DNA from: Lapidilactobacillus concavus DSM 17758
GTDB lineage: Bacteria; Bacillota; Bacilli; Lactobacillales; Lactobacillaceae
Direction of reading: 5' to 3'
Length of the DNA: 64,000 nt
Assembly (NCBI RefSeq): GCF_001435835.1
Contig: NZ_AZFX01000003.1
Location: 84,456-148,455, forward strand
The notes under the pieces were generated by a model. That model searched no databases and was not told the origin of the DNA. It saw nothing but the letters and a program-made list of their open reading frames with translations. Made by a program: the position numbers and the translations under genes. Positions 53,888 through 62,976 of this stretch are shown piece after piece (the stretch's first letter is position 1; each line of letters begins with the position of its first letter).

Positions 53888-56302
53888 TTAACGTATCTGA
53901 GCGTTTATTTCAGTTTGTAATGCGGTCTGAATCTTGGTCATTGCTTGTGTGACTTGATCATCAGTTAGTGTCGCAATTGGGTTTTGGAAGTGCAACCGGT
54001 AAGCTAACGACTTCTTATGCACGCCAATTGCTTCACCTGTGAAGACATCGAAAATCTGCACATTCTGCAGATAATTGCCGCCATTGGTAGTAATTAGATC
54101 GGCAATTTCTGCATTCGTCACTTGATGATCCACGATCAATGCCATGTCGCGCTCGACTGCGGGGTACTTGGCTGCAGATTCAGAAACGAGTGGCTTCTGT
54201 TCTTGGTCGAGTAGTACTTGCAAGTTCAGCTGCAGCACATAAGTCGGTGGTAACTGACGATCGTGTTGGAGGCTTGGATGAATTTCTCCGATGAATCCTA
54301 ATTCTTGATTGCCAATCATCAACTTAGCCGCACGGCCGGGATGTAATTCGGGCAACAACTCATCTGTTTGGTAACTGACACGATCAGCTAAGCCAAGAGT
54401 CGTCAATAAGTTGGTCAACGCGCCTTTCAGATCATAAAAATCAACCGGACGTGCTTTTTCGATCCAACTTTCGTCAACGACATTACCGGACCACAATGCG
54501 GCGACTGTTGGGACTTCGAGTGGTTGCTGGTTCTCATCGACCTGTCGGAAAACATTCCCCTGCTCAAAAATCGCGACATTGCTTTGTTGACGTGCCAAGT
54601 TATATTTCAAGTCATTCAGCAAACCACTGATTAAGTTTTGACGTAAAACGGCGTGGTCCTGCGTCATCGGCCAAGACAATTTAATTTTAGCGGTTGGATG
54701 TGCAGTAAATGCCGCCGCCTCGTCATCCTTGACAAGCGCATAACTAATGACTTCATCGAGTCCATTGGCCAACAAACTTTGTCTAACTTCGCGAATCAGC
54801 AACTGTTTGCGATTATAACCGCCAACAGTTTGAACACCAACAGGTAACGTACTTGGTAGCTGATCATAGCCATGCAAGCGAGCGACTTCCTCAATCAAGT
54901 CGGCTTCGATAAAAATATCCCAACGGCGTAACGGAACGGTGACTTCATATCGATCGGCTTCTAATTGATGCTCGAAGCCTAAATCGGATAAAATCCCGCC
55001 AATTTCTGCCGTCGTGATTTCTGTTCCTAAAACATGGTTCACATGTTTAGGATCTAATGCCAATTTTCTCTCTACTGGCAATTCTTGATGACCAACTAAA
55101 ATACCGCGACTCGACTCACCCGCAGCAATTTCCTCGAGCAATTGAGCCGCCCGTTGTAATGCTTCTGTCGTTGATCCCTGATCGATTCCTTTTTCAAAAC
55201 GGGTTGAAGCTTCTGTATGCAAATTATGGCGTTGTGCTGTTTTACGAATTGAGGTGCCATCAAAAACAGCTGATTCCAAGACAACATTTTGCGTTTCGGT
55301 GGTGATCTCACTCGTTAAACCACCCATCACCCCGGCGATTGCAACTGGTTTTTGACCATCGGTGATCACCAGATCATCGCTGGTTAATTCACGAGTTTCC
55401 CCATCGAGTGTCACGATAGGTTCTTGATCCTGCGCACGACGAACAAGGATTTGGTGCGACGTCAATTTATCATAATCAAAGGCATGTAGTGGCTGACCAT
55501 ATTCCAACAAAACAAAATTAGTCACATCGACCACATTGTTGATCGGACGAATGCCATTATTCCATAGGCGAATCTGCAGCCAAAGTGGGCTCGGTTGGAT
55601 TTTGACCTTTTGAACGACTTTCAATAAATACTGCGGAACAAGTGATTTTTCTGCAACAGACACCTGTAATAGACTATCTGTAGTGATCTGGCTCTCGGTC
55701 ACCTTAACCTCGGGGAATTGTGGGCGTTCATGTAGCATCGCGCCAACTTCCCACGCAGCCCCGTGCATACCGAGCGTATCCGCACGATTAGGCGTGATAT
55801 CGAAGTCGATCATGCGGTCATCCATTCCTAGCAATGGAAAGACAGGTTGCCCCGCTTCTTCAGCTTCTGGAAAAACAAAAATACCATCCTGATAAGCTTT
55901 TGGCACGACACTGTCACTGAAGCCAATTTCTTGTAGTGAACAAATCATCCCTTCAGACGCTTGACCACGCATCTTGCCGCGTTTGATTTTAACATTGCCG
56001 GCAATTCTTGAGTTGGGTAGTGCCACGATCACATATTGATCCGCAGCCACATTGGGCGCACCACAGACGATCTGTACGGGCTCATCTTCGCCGATATCAA
56101 CTTGACAGAGGGTCAGATGATCCGAATCTGGATGAGGTTCAGTCGATAAAATATGGCCAACGACAATTTTTTTCAAACCTTGGTCGGGTGCAATCACACT
56201 TGCGACTTCAATTCCTGTCAATGAAACTTGATCAGCAAGCTTTTGCGGATCAATCTCGTGTAGATTGACGAATGAATTGAGCCATTGATATGAAATTTTC
56301 AT
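53888..56302 (-). CDS. pheT: Phenylalanyl-tRNA synthetase beta subunit
   Basis: PheT pairs with PheS in an alpha2-beta2 enzyme and carries the editing site. The 804-residue protein has an N-terminal tRNA-binding (EMAP-like) domain with HPDSDHLTLCQVDIG, the B3/B4 editing domain, B5 (YEVTVPLRRWDIFIEADLIEE, key WD.....DLIEE), and the C-terminal anticodon-binding RNP domain. AGGAGGTCAAATAA precedes the ATG, which directly follows the pheS stop. A terminator follows. Confidence 0.97.
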   Translation of the reverse strand: MKISYQWLNSFVNLHEIDPQKLADQVSLTGIEVASVIAPDQGLKKIVVGHILSTEPHPDSDHLTLCQVDIGEDEPVQIVCGAPNVAADQYVIVALPNSRIAGNVKIKRGKMRGQASEGMICSLQEIGFSDSVVPKAYQDGIFVFPEAEEAGQPVFPLLGMDDRMIDFDITPNRADTLGMHGAAWEVGAMLHERPQFPEVKVTESQITTDSLLQVSVAEKSLVPQYLLKVVQKVKIQPSPLWLQIRLWNNGIRPINNVVDVTNFVLLEYGQPLHAFDYDKLTSHQILVRRAQDQEPIVTLDGETRELTSDDLVITDGQKPVAIAGVMGGLTSEITTETQNVVLESAVFDGTSIRKTAQRHNLHTEASTRFEKGIDQGSTTEALQRAAQLLEEIAAGESSRGILVGHQELPVERKLALDPKHVNHVLGTEITTAEIGGILSDLGFEHQLEADRYEVTVPLRRWDIFIEADLIEEVARLHGYDQLPSTLPVGVQTVGGYNRKQLLIREVRQSLLANGLDEVISYALVKDDEAAAFTAHPTAKIKLSWPMTQDHAVLRQNLISGLLNDLKYNLARQQSNVAIFEQGNVFRQVDENQQPLEVPTVAALWSGNVVDESWIEKARPVDFYDLKGALTNLLTTLGLADRVSYQTDELLPELHPGRAAKLMIGNQELGFIGEIHPSLQHDRQLPPTYVLQLNLQVLLDQEQKPLVSESAAKYPAVERDMALIVDHQVTNAEIADLITTNGGNYLQNVQIFDVFTGEAIGVHKKSLAYRLHFQNPIATLTDDQVTQAMTKIQTALQTEINAQIR

Positions 56303-57352
56303 TTATTTGACCTCCTGTTGGAACTGTTGCAAGAATCTTAAGTCGTTTTGATAGAATTCACGAATATCGTTGATCCCATATTTCAACATGGCAAAGCGAT
56401 CAGGCCCTAGTCCAAAAGCAAAGCCCCCATAAACTTCGGGATCGACGCCGGCACTCTTCAGGACATTAGGATGCACCATGCCAGCCCCTAAAACTTCGAT
56501 CCAGCCGGTATACTTGCAGACACTGCAACCTTCGCCGCCACAAGCAAAACAAGAAATATCAACTTCAATTGATGGCTCAGTAAATGGGAAATAGCTAGGG
56601 CGGAGACGAATTTGACGTTCATTGCCGAAGACATGACGTGCAACAACCTCGAGCGTCCCCTTCAAGTCGGCCATCGTCACGTGTTTATCGATCACGAGCC
56701 CTTCAATCTGGTGGAACTGGTGTGAGTGAGTCGCGTCATCCGTGTCCCGACGATAAACACGGCCGGGGCTGATCATCTTCAGCGGCCCCTTGCTAAAGTC
56801 ATGCGACTCAAGCGTCCGCGCCTGATTAGGAGACGTATGTGTCCGCATCAATAACTCATTAGTAATATAAAAAGTATCCTGCATGTCACGCGCGGGGTGA
56901 TTCTTAGGGATGTTCATCATCTCAAAGTTATAATGATCGGTTTCGACTTCGGGACCGTCGATCACTTCATAGCCCAACCCGACGAATAAGTCTTCAAGAT
57001 CATCAATCATCTGATTTAAGATATGCGGTGTCCCAGTTTTGACTGGACGGCCGGGCAATGTCACATCGATTGTTTCATGCTTGAGACGTTGTTGTAATGC
57101 CAATTGATCCATAACCTGGACTTGTTTCTCAATCGCACCCGCAATTTCTTGCTTGATTTCGTTCGCAAACGCACCAACCTTAGGCCGCTCATCGACCGAT
57201 AAATCTTTCATACCGCGTAAAACTTCGGTAATGGGTCCTTTTTTACCCAGAAGCTTTACACGGATCTGATTTAATTCCTGCGCATCTTTCACATTTTGAA
57301 TCTGTTCAAGACCTTGTGCTTTTAACTGCTCAAGTTGCTGTTTTAATCCCAT
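56303..57352 (-). CDS. pheS: Phenylalanyl-tRNA synthetase alpha subunit
   Basis: PheS holds the catalytic site that charges tRNA-Phe. The ATG at 57352 has GGAGGGTTATCAA before it, giving 349 residues; the longer upstream reading runs into the T-box terminator and is not real. There is an N-terminal coiled coil, class II motifs including the HQFHQIEG region and the C-terminal [18 protein letters not shown]. The operon is controlled by the upstream T-box. Confidence 0.97.
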   Translation of the reverse strand: MGLKQQLEQLKAQGLEQIQNVKDAQELNQIRVKLLGKKGPITEVLRGMKDLSVDERPKVGAFANEIKQEIAGAIEKQVQVMDQLALQQRLKHETIDVTLPGRPVKTGTPHILNQMIDDLEDLFVGLGYEVIDGPEVETDHYNFEMMNIPKNHPARDMQDTFYITNELLMRTHTSPNQARTLESHDFSKGPLKMISPGRVYRRDTDDATHSHQFHQIEGLVIDKHVTMADLKGTLEVVARHVFGNERQIRLRPSYFPFTEPSIEVDISCFACGGEGCSVCKYTGWIEVLGAGMVHPNVLKSAGVDPEVYGGFAFGLGPDRFAMLKYGINDIREFYQNDLRFLQQFQQEVK

Positions 57353-57391
57353 TTGATAACCCTCCATTGATTGACTATTTTGTCGTTTCAA

Positions 57392-57676
57392 CGCATAAAA
57401 AAAGCCCGCCCACAAAGGGACGAGGCATCGCGGTACCACCCTATTTTTGAAATTCTCGCCATGAGAACCTCAACACTTAAATTCTTAACGCCGAACCGCG
57501 TAACTCCCTACTCATGGCCGCTTAATCGACCATCTCGTTCAGGAACTCACTCCGAAAGGAATTCATTATCGATTTCAGTAATGATCTTTCAGCAATTGAT
57601 CATCTCTCTGAACTGTTCTCAATAATTACTATCATTCATCATCGCTCTATTTATTCGAATAAATGACTATACCCTA
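57392..57676 (-). promoter_or_regulatory. T-box riboswitch leader of pheST
   Basis: The leader of about 280 nt carries the T-box sequence GGGTGGTACCGCG (57429-57441 on the minus strand), followed by a GC-rich terminator, CC-TCG-CCC against GGGCGGG, and TTTTTTT (57398-57403). Uncharged tRNA pairing with the T-box and a specifier codon would favour the antiterminator. Upstream sequence contains TGAATTCC, where TTC is a plausible Phe specifier; I did not fold stem I. Confidence 0.92.
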
Positions 57677-57705
57677 ATATTACATCAGTTCTTTTTAAGA
57701 CGCAA
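57677..57705 (-). promoter_or_regulatory. Predicted promoter of the pheST T-box transcript
   Basis: TTGCGT (57700-57705) and TAATAT (57677-57682) on the minus strand are 17 bp apart. The -35 lies inside the last codons of the upstream hxlR-type gene. Confidence 0.6.
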
Positions 57706-58054
57706 CGGATTCCCATGTATCGGCCCATTGATGAACGGCATCCATCACAGGCATTAAGGCGCGTCCCTTATCAGTCAATGAATAAGTCACCTGATGGCCT
57801 TCACATGAAGAAACTCGGGTCACGATACCTTCACCCTCAAGTTCTTTCAGACGTTCCACTAAAACACGATCTGAACATTTGGTCACTGACTTTGCAAGAT
57901 CCTTGAAACGTAATTGATCGTTTTCACAGAGGACACTGATGATCAGACCGTTCCACTTTTTGCCTAGTAATTCAAATGTCTTTTCAAATCTCGGACAGAT
58001 TTGACACGGCCCGTCAACATCGACGGTGGTTGCAAATACATGTTCTTGCAGCAT
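57695..58054 (-). CDS. HxlR family transcriptional regulator with five cysteines
   Basis: HxlR/MarR-like winged-helix regulators often sense thiol-reactive stress. The 119-residue protein shows the family pattern CPRFEKTFELLGKKWNGLII (Cys20), the winged helix with RFKDLAKSV and RVLVERLKELEGEGIV, and the wing TYSLTDKGRALMPV. Cys17 and Cys20 lie in a CQIC pair and Cys43, Cys60 and Cys84 follow, more than most relatives. AGGAGGAATAATC precedes the ATG. The target is unknown; no divergent reductase gene is adjacent. Confidence 0.9.
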   Translation of the reverse strand: MLQEHVFATTVDVDGPCQICPRFEKTFELLGKKWNGLIISVLCENDQLRFKDLAKSVTKCSDRVLVERLKELEGEGIVTRVSSCEGHQVTYSLTDKGRALMPVMDAVHQWADTWESVAS

Positions 58055-58074
58055 GATTATTCCTCCTAGATTAA

Positions 58075-58587
58075 TTAATGGCTATTTTTAATGAATGAAA
58101 AAGATTTCCCAATTCGGTGACGTAATACACCCTGCCAAGGTACCGAAACCTCCTTGACGGCGACGTAATCATCCACTAACGACACGATCCAGCTCTCCCG
58201 ATATTTCGGAAACGCCATCGTGGCACCAAACATGTGCTTGATGATAATGTCTTTCTCTTTTGGTGAGAGATCCGTCAACCGCTCGGCATTTCGCAATGCA
58301 ATTCGCGGATGAATGTAGGCGTGTGTCCCAGAACTAAACTTCGTCGTCCGCCAATCATAGTAGAACAAATCATGCAATAATCCCGCACGTGCCGTCGCAC
58401 GATAATCGAGATGTTGCTTCTTCGCGATGAGATAACTGTAATAAGAAACACGCAAGCTATGTTGTAAGCGATCGGTATAATGATGTTGCGTGTACAACGC
58501 CAACTTTTGAACCTGCGGGGTCGCCAACAAATCTGCAATTAAAACCAAGTAATCCTGATCGTCTTGCCAAGGTTGATCTACGTTCAT
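58075..58587 (-). CDS. HD domain-containing hydrolase
   Basis: The 170-residue protein has the metal-binding HD pattern: His in HSLRVSYYSYLIA, the paired HD in LLHDLFYYDW, and a later Asp in SLVDDYVAV. Such proteins hydrolyse phosphomonoester or phosphodiester bonds, commonly of nucleotides, but the substrate cannot be told here. AAGGAGCTTGTAA precedes the ATG. It lies 20 nt before the HxlR gene and may be co-transcribed with it. Confidence 0.85.
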   Translation of the reverse strand: MNVDQPWQDDQDYLVLIADLLATPQVQKLALYTQHHYTDRLQHSLRVSYYSYLIAKKQHLDYRATARAGLLHDLFYYDWRTTKFSSGTHAYIHPRIALRNAERLTDLSPKEKDIIIKHMFGATMAFPKYRESWIVSLVDDYVAVKEVSVPWQGVLRHRIGKSFSFIKNSH

Positions 58588-58690
58588 TTACAAGCTCCTT
58601 GTTTTTTAACCTACTAACAGTGTCATTAATTGTCATTGTAGCAACTTTTTTCAGAAAAAGAAACTATTTAAGCTTACATAAAATAAGTTG

Positions 58691-59470
58691 CTACTGCATC
58701 TGCAACTGATACATGATAACCGCTGCGGCAATTGCAACGTTTAGCGATTCCGCATTGCCAAAAATTGGCAGATATAAATTATCGTCAGCTAATTCTGCTA
58801 ACTCTGCCGACAATCCATGTGCCTCATTACCCATCATCAGCAAATACCGTTGGTCGACTAATTTCACCTGCCGAATATCGGTTGCATGTTCATCAACTAG
58901 GGTCCCGAACAACCGGTACCCCTTCTCGCGCTGGGTAGTCAAGAATCTAGTCAAATCCGCAAGTTGAATGACCTGCAAATGAAATTGACTCCCTTGCATC
59001 GAGCGTACCACTTTACTATTGAAGGGATCGATTGCCCCATCAGAGAAGACGACCCCGGCAAAACCCGCAGCATCAGCAGTTCGAACCATCGTCCCTGCAT
59101 TCCCTGGGTCAGCCACGCGATCTAAAACGAGCCATGGCTTGTCACTATCGAAACTGATTGCCGTGGCATTGGGTAACTTGGCAACCGCAAATAAGCCATC
59201 GGTATTGACCGTATCGCTTAAAACCTCGGCGATTTGCGGGCTGACTTCTAGTAGCGTCAGCTTAAAGCGATCCGCAAAAGGCGCCACTAACGTCAGATGA
59301 TCGGCAACTGACAAAATCGTCAAAATCTCTTCCGGGCGATTATTCAGCGCCTCCATGATCACATGCGCGCCCTCCAACAAATAGGTCTGAGTCTGTTGGC
59401 GATACTTTTTTTGTTTTAATTTATTAATTTGTTTAATCTGCTCATTCTTTGTCGATTCAATTTTCTGCAT
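58691..59470 (-). CDS. TrmH/SpoU family RNA 2'-O-ribose methyltransferase
   Basis: This knotted (SPOUT) methyltransferase modifies ribose in tRNA or 23S rRNA. The start at MQKIESTKNEQIKQI (59470) has GAGGAATAAT before it. The 259-residue protein has an N-terminal substrate-binding domain, then the SpoU motifs DRVADPGNAGTMVRTADAAG, LLMMGNEAHGLSAE and LPIFGNAESLNVAIAAAVIMY (motif 3 core GNAESLNVA). It resembles RlmB/YsgA-type proteins, but the exact site is unknown. It lies divergent from acyP, the usual neighbour in lactobacilli. Confidence 0.92.
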   Translation of the reverse strand: MQKIESTKNEQIKQINKLKQKKYRQQTQTYLLEGAHVIMEALNNRPEEILTILSVADHLTLVAPFADRFKLTLLEVSPQIAEVLSDTVNTDGLFAVAKLPNATAISFDSDKPWLVLDRVADPGNAGTMVRTADAAGFAGVVFSDGAIDPFNSKVVRSMQGSQFHLQVIQLADLTRFLTTQREKGYRLFGTLVDEHATDIRQVKLVDQRYLLMMGNEAHGLSAELAELADDNLYLPIFGNAESLNVAIAAAVIMYQLQMQ

Positions 59471-59529
59471 ATTATTCCTCACCTGTTGTTTTCTATCATA
59501 CCAGATTATTTTCATGACAGACACTTTCA

Positions 59530-59558
59530 TTGTACTAAAAAAAACATTTTGCTAAACT
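59530..59558 (+). promoter_or_regulatory. Predicted promoter of acyP(-yidC)
   Basis: TTGTAC (59530-59535) and TAAACT (59553-59558) are 17 bp apart. The leader of about 80 nt that follows can form CTTGTG/CACAAG and TGTC/GACA hairpins before the acyP site. Confidence 0.5.
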
Positions 59559-59645
59559 AGATGCAGGTAAAACTTGTGTTGCACACAAGCCTGTGATTAA
59601 TGTCGTGGTGACATCGTGTGTCTAAATATGAGAGAGGTGATTATA

Positions 59646-59921
59646 ATGCGTCGTGGTGTTAAATTAGTCGTTTACGGACGTGTTCAAGGCGTAGGTTTTC
59701 GCTGGATGACAAAAATGGTGGCTGATCAGTTACACATTGTCGGATTGGCAACCAATCAAGACGATGGCAGTGTTTATATTGAAGCAAGCGGTGAAGAAGA
59801 TGAACTCAACGAGTTTATTGCTGCCATCAAAGCCTCGCCGACGCCCAGTGGTCACGTTGAACGCGTTGAACAAACAACCATCGATCCTCAATCCGCTTTT
59901 GGCAAGTTCAAAGTGAATTGA
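59646..59921 (+). CDS. acyP: Acylphosphatase
   Basis: Acylphosphatase hydrolyses carboxyl-phosphate bonds. The 91-residue protein has the active-site loop YGRVQGVGFRWM, with the catalytic Arg, and the Asn in LATNQDDGSVYIEA. AGAGAGGTGATTATA precedes the ATG; an in-frame ATG ten codons upstream lacks a site. It lies 137 bp before yidC, which may have an additional promoter. Acyl-phosphates are also products of FakA and PlsX, but the physiological substrate is not known. Confidence 0.94.
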   Translation: MRRGVKLVVYGRVQGVGFRWMTKMVADQLHIVGLATNQDDGSVYIEASGEEDELNEFIAAIKASPTPSGHVERVEQTTIDPQSAFGKFKVN

Positions 59922-60058
59922 GGAGTGGTTTTCAAGCCATTATTGACTTTAATTCATTGAACATTGTTAATAATCCACTAATTCCCTTAGACACACTGGA
60001 AATCTCAGGCAACATTAGGTATAGTTGTTTTTTGAGAAGTGTAGAAAGGGATTTTTTT

Positions 60059-61006
60059 ATGAAAAGAAAGCAAAAAATAATCATCCTCGCGAGTTTATTC
60101 GCGGTTTTAATGCTCGTTTTAAGTGGTTGTGCCAATCAATACCAGAATCTCAAAGCCCCGACAGGTTTCTTTTATGGATCGATTTACAAGTACCTCGCGA
60201 TCCCCATGCAAAAACTGATCCTTTGGGTCGGCGATGCCATTGGTGGTGCGAATGGTTATGGTTGGGGTGTCATCGTAATTACCTTGGTTGTACGGTTGAT
60301 TCTATTGCCAATCATGCTGAACCAAGTCAAAAAGTCGACGCGTCAAACTGAAAAAATGAACGCCGTACGTCCACAAATCGATTTGATCCAGAAACATCGC
60401 GCTGGCGCCAGTACGGAAGAGTCTGCTAGAATCAGCCAATTGACGATGCAAGTTTACCAGAAGAACAACTTGAGCATGACTGGCGGTTTGGGCTGTTTAC
60501 CAATGTTGATCCAACTTCCAATTTTTGCAGCACTTTATCAAGCTGTCCAATTCTCACCAGTCTTGGCGAAGCAAACGTTCCTTGGCGTCCCACTAGGTAA
60601 ACCAAGTTTGATTTTCGCAATCATCGCAACATTATTCTACGTGGCTCAAAGTGGCTTATCTCTGATTGGTATTCCAGAAGCACAACGTCGGCAAATGATG
60701 ATGATGCTGGTCTTAAGTCCCGGGATGACCTTCTTCATCAGTATCTTTGCACCCTCCGCACTGGCCCTCTACTTCTTGGCCGGTGGGATCATCATGTTAG
60801 TTCAACAAGTGCTAACCACCTTTGTCATTCAACCTCAAATCAAAAAAGCGGTGGATGCCGAATTGAAGGAACATCCAATTGTGACGGTCGTCGATGAGCA
60901 TACTTTCGCCGCTCAAGAGGCCACGAAACCTGCCGTTAAAGCAGAATCGCAACAATTACATCAAGACTTACGCGCACGCAACGCGGGTAAACAAAAGAGA
61001 AATTAA
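60059..61006 (+). CDS. yidC: Membrane protein insertase YidC (lipoprotein type)
   Basis: YidC inserts membrane proteins alone or with SecYEG. The start at MKRKQKIIILASL (60059) has GAAAGG upstream, giving 315 residues. The lipobox VLSGC places the lipidated cysteine at residue 24. Five hydrophobic segments follow, with the conserved hydrophilic-groove Arg in LVVRLILLPIML and GGLGCLPMLIQLPIFAALY (core LPMLIQLPIF), and a basic C-terminal tail. A strong terminator follows. Confidence 0.95.
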   Translation: MKRKQKIIILASLFAVLMLVLSGCANQYQNLKAPTGFFYGSIYKYLAIPMQKLILWVGDAIGGANGYGWGVIVITLVVRLILLPIMLNQVKKSTRQTEKMNAVRPQIDLIQKHRAGASTEESARISQLTMQVYQKNNLSMTGGLGCLPMLIQLPIFAALYQAVQFSPVLAKQTFLGVPLGKPSLIFAIIATLFYVAQSGLSLIGIPEAQRRQMMMMLVLSPGMTFFISIFAPSALALYFLAGGIIMLVQQVLTTFVIQPQIKKAVDAELKEHPIVTVVDEHTFAAQEATKPAVKAESQQLHQDLRARNAGKQKRN

Positions 61007-61031
61007 TGCCTGAAAACTTTAATCATAAAAT

Positions 61032-61075
61032 GAACGCCCTTAAATTGGAAGTAGCCAATTAAGGGCGTTCATTTT
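61032..61075 (+). terminator. Terminator after yidC
   Basis: GAACGCCCTTAA-ATTGG (from 61032) pairs with CCAAT-TAAGGGCGTTC (ending 61070) with one bulge, followed by ATTTTATTTG. Its right arm overlaps the broken 3' end of the pseudogene on the minus strand. Confidence 0.8.
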
Positions 61076-61371
61076 ATTTGTGATGCGGATTGGCCGTCTA
61101 AGTCACCATAATGACACGCTCTGATTCGAAAATCCGCTAGCCGTTTTTGCGCTGGAAATGCAAGCGACGCCGTTTAGACCGCTCGTGTCAAATCTGACGT
61201 GAAAACCACGTCGAAGTTTTGAATAATTGATGTTTGCCCTAATTGTTTGGCCTGTGCAATACCCACTGAATTCAGAGGAACATCGTGCCAGCCACTCGCA
61301 AGTTGTGCCGTATTATCAGCCGTTGATCCATAGACAAAATAAACAATTGTTGTTGCCATTTGACGCCCCAC
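61069..61371 (-). pseudogene. Decayed histidine phosphatase / phosphoglycerate mutase-like gene
   Basis: Residues such as TIVYFV, GSTADNTAQLASGWHDVPLN, GIAQAKQLG and FDVVFTSDLTRAV clearly match the N-terminal part of a histidine phosphatase. The catalytic RHG is replaced by YG: one codon is missing and the catalytic His is changed to Tyr. A TAA (61174-61176) interrupts the usual TRAVDTA. Reading on in the same frame gives TASLAFPAQKRLADFRI, then HYGDLDGQSASQIK, before a TGA at 61069-61071 inside the yidC terminator. The remaining C-terminal half is gone. The first in-frame ATG is at 61359. Confidence 0.88.
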
Positions 61372-61391
61372 AATCTTTATTGATTGGCATT

Positions 61392-61423
61392 AAAAACGTG
61401 TCGTAGTCATCAACCACGACACG
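61392..61423 (-). terminator. Terminator after the CovRS/LisRK-like operon
   Basis: CGTGTCGT (61397-61404) pairs with ACGACACG (61416-61423) around an 11-nt loop; the minus strand continues with TTTTTAATG. It ends the histidine kinase gene transcript. Confidence 0.85.
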
Positions 61424-61447
61424 CTAATCAATCTCGTTTAGTTACTT

Positions 61448-62968
61448 TTATGACGTCGGAGTATTTTCCTCTTCGGCATCTGAATTTTCAAAAGTTGGTA
61501 AAATCGGTAAAGAAACCTTGAAGATTGAACCCGATCCTTCGACACTGTCGACCGTCAACTCACCACCATAAGCCTTGACCAAACGAAACGCAATTGAAAG
61601 CCCGAGGCCATTACCACCACGCTCACGTGAACGCGCCTTGTCGACGCGATAGAAGCGGTCAAAAATACGTTGCTGATCTGTGGGCGAGATACCCAATCCG
61701 AAATCTTGAACTAAAATCTTGATGTGTTGCTGATCTCGGTCTGCACTGAGATGGATTTCCTTGCGCGTTGCCGAGTATTTGATTGCATTATCCAACAAGA
61801 TCACCAGAATTTGTTCAAGGTGATTGCGATTCATTCGAACCGAAACCTCATTGTCCAGGTCAACATCAGCCATAATCGAGAAGTCTTGATGCAACATCTG
61901 AATATTGTCGACAATTTGCATGATGACTTCGCGAACATCAGTCACTTCTTGTACATTTTTTTGTTCAACTTGTTCAGCACGTGTTAACTGTAACATTTCT
62001 TCGATCAACGAATTCATTCGACTTGCTTCCTGTGAAGCCGCCGCTAACGACTCTGCCAATACCTCAGGATCATCCTTACCCCAGCGATTCAAGAGTTGTA
62101 AATGGCCCTGGATTACTGCAACGGGCGTTCGTAACTCATGAGACACATCTCCGACAAATTCCTTCTGCTGTTCGATATATCGCTGAACCTGATCCAGCAT
62201 TGAGTTGAATTGGTCGGCTAAATCATTAATTTCGTCATTCCCGGGCATCTCCGGAATTCGAGCAGACGATTCTGGTGATCGATCGACTTTTTGAATCGTT
62301 TCTGAAATCATCTTGATGCGTTTCGACAGTCGGTAAACAATTGTGTAGCCAACAAAACCACTGAACAAAACCGCAATCACGACGAGCACAAACATTTGTA
62401 AACGCAACTCTTCCGCTGAACGCCGCACATTATCCATTCGATTGGTTAAGAAAACATAGCCGATTAAATCATAACTTGACTGCTGATAGATTGGCAGTGT
62501 CACCACGATAGTTGAACGGCCATCTACACGAACTAACTCTTCACGTCTCTCCTCAACTGGTTTGAAAGCCACTTTGGGTTTCTGCGAGGCAAAGATTTGT
62601 TTTGCGTTTTGATTATAAATGACAATATTGAAGTCGGTTCGCGAGAGCTGATTTACGATAGAATCCTGTGAGAACTTCGCTGCGGCATCCTGACTTGTCG
62701 CACCATAATATTCCGGTACCAACAGTGGTAGCACTGCACGCCCTTTTAAACCGCCTTTAACATCACTTAGACGATCTGCAATCAACTTAGCCGTTTCATC
62801 CGTCGACTGTTTCTCTTGAGTCACCAAGTTGTTGTAGAAAGAAGCATACAGAATGCTAGCAAAAATCATAAACGTCAAAAAAATGGTCAGGCCTACAGCC
62901 AACGACCATTTAATTCGCAACGTGAACCGAAATTTCTTTTTTTGAGTTTGTTGCGGTTCTTTTTTCAA
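61448..62968 (-). CDS. Sensor histidine kinase (CovS/LisK/ArlS-like)
   Basis: The 506-residue protein has two membrane segments (about 21-43 and 192-213) around an external sensor of about 150 residues, a HAMP linker, the phospho-acceptor His277 in VGDVSHELRTPVAVIQ, an N box with LLDNAIKYS, and the ATP lid motifs DFGLGIS and GGNGLGLSIAFRLV. The start is TTG with AGGTGA upstream. It follows its response regulator by 8 nt. By the partner it resembles the CovS, LisK and ArlS group; the signal is unknown. Confidence 0.92.
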   Translation of the reverse strand: MKKEPQQTQKKKFRFTLRIKWSLAVGLTIFLTFMIFASILYASFYNNLVTQEKQSTDETAKLIADRLSDVKGGLKGRAVLPLLVPEYYGATSQDAAAKFSQDSIVNQLSRTDFNIVIYNQNAKQIFASQKPKVAFKPVEERREELVRVDGRSTIVVTLPIYQQSSYDLIGYVFLTNRMDNVRRSAEELRLQMFVLVVIAVLFSGFVGYTIVYRLSKRIKMISETIQKVDRSPESSARIPEMPGNDEINDLADQFNSMLDQVQRYIEQQKEFVGDVSHELRTPVAVIQGHLQLLNRWGKDDPEVLAESLAAASQEASRMNSLIEEMLQLTRAEQVEQKNVQEVTDVREVIMQIVDNIQMLHQDFSIMADVDLDNEVSVRMNRNHLEQILVILLDNAIKYSATRKEIHLSADRDQQHIKILVQDFGLGISPTDQQRIFDRFYRVDKARSRERGGNGLGLSIAFRLVKAYGGELTVDSVEGSGSIFKVSLPILPTFENSDAEEENTPTS

Positions 62969-62976
62969 AAAATCAC

